Position numbers and translations under genes: made by a program. Shown in pieces: positions 54,048 through 63,400 of a DNA stretch of 64,000 bases; the stretch's first letter is position 1, and the number at the start of each line of letters is the position of its first letter. The notes below the pieces were generated by a model. It made no database searches and was not told where the DNA came from. It worked only from the letters and a program-made list of their open reading frames with translations. Origin of the DNA: Alistipes sp. (GTDB taxonomy: Bacteria > Bacteroidota > Bacteroidia > Bacteroidales > Rikenellaceae). Location of the stretch: the NCBI GenBank assembly GCA_022782405.1, contig JALFNK010000007.1, forward strand, positions 1-64,000. Reading direction: 5' to 3'.

Positions 54048-55421
54048 TTATTCGTTCGTCTTCTCCTCGGCCAGGGCACGGTCGATACCGCGCTTGATGG
54101 CATCCCACTTGTTGTTGTTGATGACATGCACGATATCGAAGACCATCAGTCCAGCGGTACGTTTCAAACAGTAGTAGCAGGCCTCTTCGATGTCGAAATT
54201 CGGGTCTGCGCACTGGATGGTGCCATACATGGTGCAGGCGTCGCGGATCATGCGCTCGGCCCGGTTGATGGCATATTCGACCGACTCGTTGTCATCTGCT
54301 CCGTAGATGCGCGAGAGGTAGGCACCGAGCAGGAATGTGTCGAGTTCCTCGGCAAATCCGGTCCGGTAGTAGTTGTTTGAACACCAGGAATAGTAATAGC
54401 TTGATTCGACATCTTCAAGCGGCATGTACGAGTTGCTGGCCCAGTTCTGCCCGTTGGCGTAGAGGGCGCCCCACCATGAGGCGGCCCAATATTCGAGTTT
54501 CACGTCTGGCTTGATGGCCTTGATCTCGCTGCGCACCTCGGCCACGAAGTCGCGGATGATCATCGAGCGGAACTCCCACCATTGCTTGTAGTAGACGCCC
54601 GGCACGATATTTCCCGAGGCGTCGTAGGTGAAGACATCATCGGGCCAGGTGCCGACACTGGCCTTGATGTAATCTTCGAAGGCGCTCTTCGAGGCCTCCG
54701 AGAAGTCGCTCTGGTTGTCCGGGAATCGGCAGTAGTCGAGCGCATAGGCGTCGAAGTCGTAGTTGGTAACGATTTCGCGGATGAACTTCAGTGCGAATTC
54801 GCGGACTTCGGGCAGTACCGGGTTGAGGAAGGCCGCTACCTTTGTGGGATCATCCTTGATATCCACCATCTGACTGCCGCCGCCGCTGCGGGGTTTGTTC
54901 TGCAGACAGGTCATGCCTTCCCACTTCTTCGAGTCCCGGTAGACGGGTCCCTGTCGGCGGTTGGGCATGCCCATCGGGAAGATTGTTGTCGAGACGGTAA
55001 CCTTCAGACCGCGCTTGTGGGCTTCGTCAAGGAAGAACTGCAGGTAGTCCCAGCCGCGGTTCGGAACGCTTACGTCGCCGATCTGCGTTGCCTGCGTCAT
55101 GAACGAACTCTCGTAGAGGACATCGCCCTCGACGGGTTTTACGTCCACGACGATCTTGTTGAAACCGGCCTCCACGGTCTTGTCGAGCATCTCCGTGATG
55201 CCCTGCTGGGTCCGGAAGCGGTCGAAGTTGGCTTCGGCGTCGAACCAAAGCATCTTCTCCTTTTCGCTTATCGGTTTGTCGTCCGGTTCGACGGGCTTCT
55301 CCTCGCCGTCGTCGCCGTTATCGATCGGGGGCGGGGTCTGGTGCTTTTCCGAACAGGCACCGGCTCCGATCAGCAGCAGGGTGCAGAGCACCGGAATGAA
55401 TCGTTTGATTGTACGGATCAT
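54048..55421 (-). CDS. GHL10-type glycoside-hydrolase-like lipoprotein (second copy)
   Basis: A 457-residue lipoprotein (LLIGAGAC) with an acidic, proline-rich linker (about 24-55). The TIM-barrel part starts LWFDAEANFDRFRTQ and has VEAGFNKIVVDVKPVEGDVL, VSTTIFPMG and DAYALDYCRFPDN, the counterpart of the GHL10 acidic strand-4 motif. It looks related to PF02638 (GHL10/YddW); such proteins are often labelled alpha-amylase family, and true substrates are mostly unknown. It is a paralogue of the preceding gene, 18 bp away. Confidence 0.75.
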   Translation of the reverse strand: MIRTIKRFIPVLCTLLLIGAGACSEKHQTPPPIDNGDDGEEKPVEPDDKPISEKEKMLWFDAEANFDRFRTQQGITEMLDKTVEAGFNKIVVDVKPVEGDVLYESSFMTQATQIGDVSVPNRGWDYLQFFLDEAHKRGLKVTVSTTIFPMGMPNRRQGPVYRDSKKWEGMTCLQNKPRSGGGSQMVDIKDDPTKVAAFLNPVLPEVREFALKFIREIVTNYDFDAYALDYCRFPDNQSDFSEASKSAFEDYIKASVGTWPDDVFTYDASGNIVPGVYYKQWWEFRSMIIRDFVAEVRSEIKAIKPDVKLEYWAASWWGALYANGQNWASNSYMPLEDVESSYYYSWCSNNYYRTGFAEELDTFLLGAYLSRIYGADDNESVEYAINRAERMIRDACTMYGTIQCADPNFDIEEACYYCLKRTAGLMVFDIVHVINNNKWDAIKRGIDRALAEEKTNE

Positions 55422-55439
55422 GGCGTTTGTCGGTTTTTT

Positions 55440-56741
55440 TTATTTGTTCCGGGGTGTGGCTTCCGTTTCAGCCTCTTCGGTCTCGGCACGGTCTATGCCT
55501 CGCCGAATGGCATCCCAGAGGTTATTCTGGATTACCTGTACGATGTCGAAGACCATTACGCCTTTTGTTTTCTTGAGGCAGAGATATACCGCATCGTCGA
55601 ATTGGTCAAGATGGTTTTTCGCATAGAGCGATCCATAGACCGTGCAGTCGCCCTGCACGTCACGCAGCGAGCGGTTCAGTCCGAACTCTATCGATTCGGG
55701 GTCGTCTGCGCCCCAGACTCGTTCAAGATAGGTTCCGGTGATGAATACGTCGAGCAGGTCGGCGAATCCGGCCTCCTTGTAGCCCGGTGTCGCCCAGCTG
55801 TCGAGGTATTCGCGCGAGAAGTCAGAACGGGGGCTTGCCCAGTTCTGCCCGTTTGCGTGGATGGCGTGGAGCCATGATGCGGCCCAGTATTCGAGTTCAA
55901 CGCCGGGTTGCAGCGAGTCGATTTCGTTGCGTACGCGGGCGATGAAGTTGCGGATGACCTTGGCGCGGTATTCCCACCACTGTTTGTAGTATTTGCCCGG
56001 AACGCGGTTCCCGTCCTTGTCATAGGTGAAGATATCTTCCGGGAAGCGCTCTACGGCGTGTCCGAGGAATTTTTCAAAATCGCGGTGTGAGAACTCCGAG
56101 AAGTCGGCCGTGGCGCCCGGATAGCGACAGTAGTCGAGGGCATAGGCATCGAACCGGTATTTGGTGAGGATTTCGCGGACGAAGCGCAGGGCCCACTCCT
56201 GGTTTTCGGGCATTGCGGGATTGAGGAAGGCGATGTCGACGGGCTTGTCGTCGCGGATATCCATCATCCCTTCGGGCTTGTATTCGATGCAGGTGCGTCC
56301 GTCGAACGTCGAATCGCGGTAGACGGGACCCTGACGGGTTGCCGTAAGTCCTACCGGGAAGATCGTTGTCGAGACGGTAACCCGCAGGTTGCGTTTGGCC
56401 GCTTCGTCGAGGAAAACCTGCAGATAGTCCCAGGTGCGGTCTACCTTCGTGCCGCGGAAATCAACGAGCTCGGGCATGAAGTCGCTTTTGTAGAGCACGT
56501 CGCCCTCGACAGGCTTCACATCGACTACGATGCGGTTGAATCCGGCCTCGACCGTGCGGTCGAGCCAGTAGCGGATCGAGTCTTGGGAGGCGAAACGTGC
56601 GAAGTTGGCCTCGGCATCGAACCAGAGATATTTGGCGAATTGGCTCTCCCGGGCCTGAGGCGGGTTTTGTGTGCCTCCGTTGCAGGCAGAGCATGCGACA
56701 GCCGCCAAAAGTGCTGCCAGAATGTGAATGCGGAATTTCAT
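55440..56741 (-). CDS. GHL10-type glycoside-hydrolase-like lipoprotein (first copy)
   Basis: A 433-residue lipoprotein (AAVACSAC). It shares the same barrel motifs as its downstream paralogue: LWFDAEANFARFASQDSIRY, VEAGFNRIVVDVKPVEGDVL, VSTTIFPVG, DAYALDYCRYPG and LEYWAASWLHAIHANGQNWA. It lacks the long acidic linker. Paired GHL10 copies could act on different positions of the same glycan; this is inference. It is separated from the DUF5018 gene by 158 bp containing two hairpins. Confidence 0.75.
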   Translation of the reverse strand: MKFRIHILAALLAAVACSACNGGTQNPPQARESQFAKYLWFDAEANFARFASQDSIRYWLDRTVEAGFNRIVVDVKPVEGDVLYKSDFMPELVDFRGTKVDRTWDYLQVFLDEAAKRNLRVTVSTTIFPVGLTATRQGPVYRDSTFDGRTCIEYKPEGMMDIRDDKPVDIAFLNPAMPENQEWALRFVREILTKYRFDAYALDYCRYPGATADFSEFSHRDFEKFLGHAVERFPEDIFTYDKDGNRVPGKYYKQWWEYRAKVIRNFIARVRNEIDSLQPGVELEYWAASWLHAIHANGQNWASPRSDFSREYLDSWATPGYKEAGFADLLDVFITGTYLERVWGADDPESIEFGLNRSLRDVQGDCTVYGSLYAKNHLDQFDDAVYLCLKKTKGVMVFDIVQVIQNNLWDAIRRGIDRAETEEAETEATPRNK

Positions 56742-56800
56742 AAACCTAACTAACTGATGCTTGAAAATCGGATTTGCTATTTTAAAAGATCCGCATCTCT

Positions 56801-56825
56801 CCGGCCGGGTGCGGCCCCGGGCCGG
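56801..56825. other. GC-rich hairpin before the first GHL10 gene
   Basis: CCGGCC (56801-56806) pairs with GGCCGG (56820-56825), with further GGG/CCC pairing inside. It lies in the 5' leader of the GHL10 gene on the minus-strand transcript and might influence RNA stability or translation. Confidence 0.5.
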
Positions 56826-56847
56826 AAAAACGCGGATTGTAAAGGGT

Positions 56848-56890
56848 TTCGGGAAAACGCCGTCCGCAAGGCGGACAACGTTTTCCCGAA
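56848..56890 (-). other. long intra-operon hairpin after the DUF5018 gene
   Basis: TTCGGGAAAACG (56848-56859) pairs with CGTTTTCCCGAA (56879-56890), and inside it GTCCGC (56862-56867) pairs with GCGGAC (56871-56876) around AAG. The total is 18 base pairs with one 2x2 internal loop. It begins 9 bp after the DUF5018 stop codon. There is no T run directly after, so it is more likely a 3'-end stabiliser or processing site than a full terminator. Confidence 0.7.
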
Positions 56891-56899
56891 GAAGTGGTC

Positions 56900-58267
56900 T
56901 TACTCGGCGGAAACGGTCAGTTTCCAGCTCTTTACGAATACACCGGCTTCGAGAACAAAGACATAACCTTCGTTCTTCTCCTCGTCATATGCATAGGTGA
57001 TCTGCATGATCGCCTCAGATCCCGTGTGTGATGTTGTAGTGTTCGTTTCGTTGGGGTTGAGCAGGAATTCGCCGTTCGTGTCGACGATCGAGATATAGGA
57101 TGCACCCCATCCTGTAGTGATGAGGGCACCGTACGCCGTGTTGTTGTAGGTGAATCCACGTACAGCTCCGAGGGTGAGGTTGCCCCACTTGGCCGGGCCT
57201 GCAGCGATTCCATCGACTACACCTGGGATCTGCGTCATGGAGATCGAGTTGGGAGCCGACCATCCGGTCCAAGTGTAGATCTCGGAACCGCCTGAAACCG
57301 ATTCGAACATGAACCAGGTGCCCAGCGGATCGCTCGAGCAGGGCGAGATCATCTGCGACCAGTTGCCGTCGTTCGACGGATGCTTGGTCTCCACGGCGTG
57401 GAATCCGTTGGCATTGCCGTCCAGGCGCTCGAATACGAAATGAGCTCCTGCAGGGCCGTTTCCGCCCATGGCGCTTACAATGCCCTGACCCTCGAAGATG
57501 TTACCGCCTGCGGAGATCAGTTTGCCGATGAAACTCGACTCTGACTTGATGTACTCCGACGGAGCCTGGTCCCAACCGTTGCGCCAGCAGATGATCGTCG
57601 TCGGAGGCGTACCCTCACCGGTCGGAGTAACTGCGGCAATCAGGTTGCCGGCATGGTCGTTGGCCATACCGGTCAGTTTCTGGTCGGTGTATCCGGTCAT
57701 GTTCAGTTCGCCGACCGGTTCGAAGGTCTTGTAGTCGAACACTTTGGTGCCGATAACGAGCTTGTCGCCGCTCACGCCGATAAACTTGTATTCCGATGCG
57801 CTGGTGGTTACGGAGCCGAGACCCATTTCGGTCGTAGTCTTCGAGTTGGCAACCTCGATCTTCGTGAAGAGTTCTACCACCTTCTCCACGGGCTTGGTCG
57901 TGTAGGTGCGGGTCGTCTTGCCGTCCTTGGCCGTTACCGTGAACGAGACGGGCTGCGTGTAGTCTGCCGGCTGCGAAGGATCGGGCGATACGGTAGCGCC
58001 CTCCGAGAGAGTGAGCGTGGCCGTAGCACTCTTCATCATCATCAGCTGATCGGTGGTATAGGCCAGATCGATCGATTTGTCGTAATCATAAACATCGCCG
58101 GCAATCGTTGCTTCTCCGTCGAGATTCAGCACGAACGATTCAATGCGGCAGGCTTTGTCTCCGCGTTCCACATCATCGCCCTTGGAGACGGTGTCGTCGT
58201 CTGAGCATCCGGTCAGAACGAACCCGGCGAGTGCGGCGTAAGCGAGGGATTTTAATAAGGTTTTCAT
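56900..58267 (-). CDS. DUF5018-type surface lipoprotein, possible glycan-binding protein
   Basis: A 455-residue lipoprotein (LTGC, Cys21) followed by acidic residues (SDDD), similar to surface-export signals of Bacteroidetes lipoproteins. The N-terminal domain (about 35-130; CRIESFVLNLDGEATIAGDV; VSFTVTAKDGKTTRTYTT) matches DUF5018. The rest looks like a beta propeller (KFIGVSGDKLVIGTKVFDY; TGMANDHAGNLIAAVTPTG). Its place after susD fits a SusE/F-like surface glycan-binding protein; this is inference. Confidence 0.82.
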   Translation of the reverse strand: MKTLLKSLAYAALAGFVLTGCSDDDTVSKGDDVERGDKACRIESFVLNLDGEATIAGDVYDYDKSIDLAYTTDQLMMMKSATATLTLSEGATVSPDPSQPADYTQPVSFTVTAKDGKTTRTYTTKPVEKVVELFTKIEVANSKTTTEMGLGSVTTSASEYKFIGVSGDKLVIGTKVFDYKTFEPVGELNMTGYTDQKLTGMANDHAGNLIAAVTPTGEGTPPTTIICWRNGWDQAPSEYIKSESSFIGKLISAGGNIFEGQGIVSAMGGNGPAGAHFVFERLDGNANGFHAVETKHPSNDGNWSQMISPCSSDPLGTWFMFESVSGGSEIYTWTGWSAPNSISMTQIPGVVDGIAAGPAKWGNLTLGAVRGFTYNNTAYGALITTGWGASYISIVDTNGEFLLNPNETNTTTSHTGSEAIMQITYAYDEEKNEGYVFVLEAGVFVKSWKLTVSAE

Positions 58268-58301
58268 ATCGGTTTTTTGTTGTTTTTGTTAGTATTCGGG
58301 T

Positions 58302-58697
58302 TTATCGACGGGTATAGAAGGCCCAAAGCGAATAGGTGCGCGAACCCTTGTCTCCGGCCGTTACGGTAATCGTGAACGGATTGTCTCGGTCCGACAGGTC
58401 CTTCAGTCCGGTCAGCGACGGGTTGATGAAGGTGTCGTACTCAACCTTGGCACGAACCATCAAGCTGGTGATATCGTACTTTTCACGGTCTTTCTTGGGA
58501 ATAGGGAAATAGATCTCTCCCGTAGTTTCGTCGATGACACCCGCGATTGCTGGGCCACCTCCGGCAGGCAGGACCTCGATCGAGAGGATCCGGCTGTCTG
58601 TGTGAAGGAATTCATCGTCGGGCTCGGCGCACGACCCCGCAGCAAATACCGCAAATGCGGCGGTAGCCAGTACGGCAAGATATTTACGAAGTTTCAT
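58302..58697 (-). CDS. small DUF5018-like lipoprotein
   Basis: A 131-residue lipoprotein (AAGSC, Cys23; then EPDDE). It consists of one domain like the DUF5018 domain of the next gene (RILSIEVLPAGGGPAIAGVI; FTITVTAGDKGSRTYSLWAF). It has no other domain, so it may be a short surface accessory protein. I chose the ATG at 58697, where the signal peptide begins, 28 bp after the susD stop. Confidence 0.8.
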   Translation of the reverse strand: MKLRKYLAVLATAAFAVFAAGSCAEPDDEFLHTDSRILSIEVLPAGGGPAIAGVIDETTGEIYFPIPKKDREKYDITSLMVRAKVEYDTFINPSLTGLKDLSDRDNPFTITVTAGDKGSRTYSLWAFYTRR

Positions 58698-58725
58698 AGT
58701 CAGTTCTTTTTTTTCGTGATTGACA

Positions 58726-60387
58726 TTATACCCATCCCTCGTTGTTGGTGCATAGCGGGTTCTTCGAGCGCTCGTCCTCGGGAATGGCGAAGTGGTAATA
58801 GCGTTCGTAGAAGATACGCTTGTTCCCGGCGTCGGCATCCACCTGCTCGTAGGAGAAGGTGTTGTCCGCGTTCTTGGTGATCTTTACACCGTGAACGTTG
58901 CTGCCGTTGATGACCTCCTCGGCCAGGCGCCAGCGGCGCAGATCCCAGTAGCGGAAGCCCTCGCCAGCCAGCTCGACCATACGCTCGTGGCGCAGGTATT
59001 CCATGAACTTTTCCTTGCTGGCGGTCTGACGGGCGGGAAGACCCACGCGGCGGCGTACGTCGTTGAGGGCCTGCAACGCCTCGGCGCTGTTCTGGCTCCA
59101 GTTCAATTCGGCCAGTGCCTCGGCCTTGTTGAGCAGCACCTCGGCATAGCGAATCAGGATCCACGTCTGGTCCGAGTAGCGGGTGATCCAGCTCGTGTCG
59201 CCGTCCTTGAGGTATTTGCGCAGGTAGTAACCTGTTACGGTCGTATTGGCCGCGCCGGCATCCTCATACTCCTTGTAACCGTCATCACCACCGACATAGC
59301 TCTCGATCGTGCGGCCCATCCACGGCGCTCCGTTGTAGAGGATTGTGGCATAGAAACGCGGCTCGCGGTTCTCGTAGGGGGCGTTACCGTACTTCTCCCA
59401 GCTGAATTCCGTACCGTCGGCCATCTCGTAGCTGTCCACAAGCTCGCTCGTGGGAGAGTAGATCGAATAGAGGGTGTAGTTGTTGGACTTTCCGTCGCCG
59501 CTCGGACGTACATACAGATCGTAACGGTGCGTAATGACGTCCTGAGCGAAATCAACGGCCAGCAGAATCTCCTTGTTGTTCTGCAGGTCGCCGTCGAAGA
59601 CGTTGGCGTATCCCGACCAGTCAAGGTCAGCACCGCATTCGGCCACCTTGCGGGCGGCATCTACGGCTACGTCCCAACGCTGTGCGTAGAGGGCCACGCG
59701 GCTTAGCAGGCCGTAGGCCGACTGCTGCGTAACACGTCCGTAGTTCGAGCTGTCCCAGTCGTCAGCAGTTCCCTTGTTGCCCATGGGGAGCATCGGGGCC
59801 AGCTCCTGGAGCTCGGTGATGATGAAGTTCCAGCAATCCTCCTCGGACGAACGGGCCTTGTTGTTCTCCTCGGGGCCGTCCACCTCGGTGCGGAGGATAA
59901 CGCCTCCGTAAACGCGGCAGAGCAGGAAGTAGGCGTAGGCACGGCAGAAGCGCACCTCGGCCATGCGGGTGTTGATCCAATCCTCGCCGAACTTATCCTT
60001 GTAGGCGGGGGCATCGCGCAGGAACTCGTTCTCGCGGCGGATGCGGTCGTAGTGCGAGGTCCAGCACTCGAAGGCTCCGGCGCTGTTGCTGTTGAATGCC
60101 GACTCCTGGAAGAGTGACTTGTTGAAACTTGTACCGTACTGGTCCCAGTCGCCGCATTTCAGGATATCCGAGAAGGCGTCCGAGAGTTTGGGCGCGCCCG
60201 AGCCATAAATCTCGACATTGGTACCGATGATCGAATAGAGGCCGAGCACATAGTTGTCCACTGTGGTTGTCGAGGACCAGACCGTAGCCGGGGAGAACCG
60301 GTCTCCCGGATTCAGATCCAGGACATCGGAACAGGAGCTTCCGCCGAGAACGGCTGCCAGACCCATTGTCAATATCGTTTTTTTCAT
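58726..60387 (-). CDS. SusD/RagB family glycan-binding lipoprotein
   Basis: A 553-residue lipoprotein (GGSSC, Cys19) with the SusD signature DVLDLNPGDRFSP, TPR-like helices (VRFCRAYAYFLLCRVYGGVI; YGLLSRVALYAQRWDVAVDA) and the C-terminal RYAEVLLNKAEALAELNW and RHERMVELAGEGFRYWDLRR. It forms the lid on the SusC transporter and binds the oligosaccharide at the surface. It starts 21 bp after the susC stop. Confidence 0.96.
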   Translation of the reverse strand: MKKTILTMGLAAVLGGSSCSDVLDLNPGDRFSPATVWSSTTTVDNYVLGLYSIIGTNVEIYGSGAPKLSDAFSDILKCGDWDQYGTSFNKSLFQESAFNSNSAGAFECWTSHYDRIRRENEFLRDAPAYKDKFGEDWINTRMAEVRFCRAYAYFLLCRVYGGVILRTEVDGPEENNKARSSEEDCWNFIITELQELAPMLPMGNKGTADDWDSSNYGRVTQQSAYGLLSRVALYAQRWDVAVDAARKVAECGADLDWSGYANVFDGDLQNNKEILLAVDFAQDVITHRYDLYVRPSGDGKSNNYTLYSIYSPTSELVDSYEMADGTEFSWEKYGNAPYENREPRFYATILYNGAPWMGRTIESYVGGDDGYKEYEDAGAANTTVTGYYLRKYLKDGDTSWITRYSDQTWILIRYAEVLLNKAEALAELNWSQNSAEALQALNDVRRRVGLPARQTASKEKFMEYLRHERMVELAGEGFRYWDLRRWRLAEEVINGSNVHGVKITKNADNTFSYEQVDADAGNKRIFYERYYHFAIPEDERSKNPLCTNNEGWV

Positions 60388-60408
60388 GATTTCCGTAGTT
60401 TTGACAGT

Positions 60409-63400
60409 TTAGAAGGTGAGATTGACTCCGATACTGTAGGTGCGTTGCTGCGGATAGTAACCGTTGTTTACCGACGGCATCTCGGGGTCTACATACTTGA
60501 AGGCGCTGAATGTCAGAAGGTTGGTTCCGGCAATGTAGATGTTTACGCGCTCGATGCCCGCCTTGCTGAGCAGGTGCTTGGGCAGTGTGTAACCGATCTG
60601 AAGGTTCTTCAGACGCAGGTAGGCGCCGTTACGGACCCACCACGACGATGGCCAGGCGTTGTTACCGTTGGCCACCGTACTCAAACGCGGGTACTCCGCA
60701 TCGCGGTTGTCTTCTCGCCAGGCACCCTCCACGAGGTAGTAGGGGGCGTTACCGTTGCTGTAGAACGGACGCGTGTACATCGTGTTGTCAAATGTGCCGG
60801 TGTTGTAGGCGGCGCTGAGCTGGTAGGAGCAGATAGCTACTCCCTGCCACAAGGCTGTCAGATAGACGTTCTTGTACGATACATCCATCGTGAGCGAGAA
60901 GTTCATCTCGGGGGTATAGCTGTTGCCAATCTTCACGAAATCCTGCCATCTTTCGATCTGTCCGTCGCCGTTGATATCGGCGTACATCAGGTCGCCGAGG
61001 CGCTTCTCGCCCGAGGGAGCCGTCGGCGTATTGAGAAGCTGCTCTTCGGTCTGGAAGAGGCCGATGGCCTTGAAGCCGTATACTGAACCCATCGGCTCGC
61101 CGAGGATGGCGCGGTACATCGGATGGTCGTCCGTGATATGCTTGGCAAGAACGCGGTTGCGAGCCCACGAGAGACTTCCGGTCAGCGAGTAGCGCCAGCC
61201 GCTTGCAAACGAGTTCTGGTGTTTGAGCACGAGCTCGAATCCGCGGTTGTCCACCTTACCCGAGTTCATGTAGGAGGGCACGTTGCCGCCCAGCGAAGGA
61301 GCATACGAGCCGCCTACCTGCTCGAGGATATGATCCGTGAGTTTGTAGAACCAGTCGAACTCGATACCGAGTTTTCCTTCCCAGACACTCAGGTCGAAAC
61401 CGATGTTGTAGCTGTGCGTACGCGACCAGGTCAGATCGTCATAGACGTAGTTGGATGTATAATAGGCTGTATGTCCCTTACCGCCGACGATATAACTGTA
61501 TGAGGGTGCAGTCGATTTGTAAGACTGCATGTAGAGCCATGCATCCGTATCGTCCGAACCCAGCTCACCGTACGATGCGCGAATCTTGAAGAAGTCCACC
61601 TTCGGAAGGGCTTTCTTGAAGAACTCTTCCTCCGAAGCGACCCAGCCGAGGGCTACCGAGGGGAAGAAACCCCAGCGGTTGTGGGGAGCAAACTTGTAGG
61701 AGCCGTCGGCACGGAAGGTGAACTCGGCGAGGTACTTCCGATCGTAGGCGTAGCTGAAACGGCCGGCGAAGCTGGCGATACCCGTCTCACCGAACGAGCC
61801 GCTGACCGGCGTGCTGATACCTTCCCAGGTTGTACCGTGCGACAGATCGACCGGATAGTCAGAGTAGTAGCCGTTCTTGTAGCCGGTCATCGTCTCGGAG
61901 TAGTTTTTGCGCTGCTCGTAAAGGAACAGACCACTGACATTGTGCTTGCCGAACTCGCGCGCGTAGGTCAGCGAGGGGCGTACCGTGAAGCTGTCGCCCC
62001 ACGATGCTGACTTGTTGAAGGTTCCCTTTTGGTTGATACCCGAACCGGTCGTTTCTGTCGATTCGAAGGTTGTGGTCGAGAAGGACATGATCGGGAACGG
62101 CCGATTGTAGTTGCGGTTCGTCGAGTTGGAGTAGTCGTAGGCGACAAAGATGCTTGCTTTCAGACCTTTCAGTGCCTCGATGCTGCTGAAATCGTACTCC
62201 AGCTTGGCACTACCTTCGAACTGCCAGCGCGTGTCACGGATATAACCGCTCTCTTCGACGGCGGCGATGGGCTGCTGGGTGTAGGAACCGTTCATGTAGC
62301 CCTGCGGCAGACCCTTGTAGGTCTTGGCCAGGATCGGCAGGGTATAGAAGGCCTGCATGATCGGGTTGAAGTCGTACTGATTGGTAATGGGATAGCCCGG
62401 AGCGTTCTTGTTCTCACGGAATCCGCTCAGGTTCATCGAGAAGTTGATGTTCTTGGCAATCTTGGCGTCGATGTTCGAGCGGATGTTGATACGGTCGTAG
62501 GAGGTATTCGGCACGATACCGTCCTGGTTCATCAGACCGACGCTCGTGTAGTGCTTGATGCGGTCGTTTCCGCCCGTAGCCGAGATATTGTGCTGATGAG
62601 TAAAACCGTAGTCTTTGAAGAGGCTGTTGACCCAGTCGGTCTCGCCGTAGGTGCCGTCGGCCTTCATTTTGGCGATCACCTCGTCGGTCCACAGCGGTGC
62701 GAGATTGTCCATCTCGCGGGCCTTGTTGTGCCAGCCGATGTAATCTTTGGCATTGAGGAATTCGGGCAGGGCGGTATTGGTAGTGAAAGTTACTGAACCG
62801 TCGTAGGAGATGGTCGTGGCGCCCTCCGAACCGCTTTTGGTGGTGATCAGGATGACTCCGTTGGCGCCGCGCACACCGTAGATGGCCGAAGTGGCGGCAT
62901 CCTTGAGGATCGTAATTGAAGCGATATCGTTCGGGTTTACGGTATTGATCATGCGCTCGATACCGTCCACCAGGCAGAGCGGGCTCGAGTTGTTGAAGGT
63001 CGAAACACCGCGGACAAAAATCGAGGTCTGGTCGGCACCGGGTTGTCCCGAGCGCTGGATACTCGTGATGCCGGGGAGTTTACCGGTCATCATGTTCGAG
63101 ACATTGGTCATCGGGGCCTTGAGCAGTTCTTTGTTCGATACCTGCGAGACTGAACCTACGAGGAACTGCTTTTTCTGCGTACCGTAACCGATCACCACGA
63201 CTTCGTCCATTTCGGTGGCGTCTTCGCCCATTTGAACATTGATGGTCGTACGGTTGTTCACGGGGACCTCGACGGTCTTGTAACCGATGAAACTGAATAC
63301 CAGAACGTCGTTCGGGGATTTTACTTCGAGCGAATAGGCGCCCAAGGCATCCGTCGTGGTACCCCGGGTGTTATCACTCTTTACGACAACGGTGGCTCCG

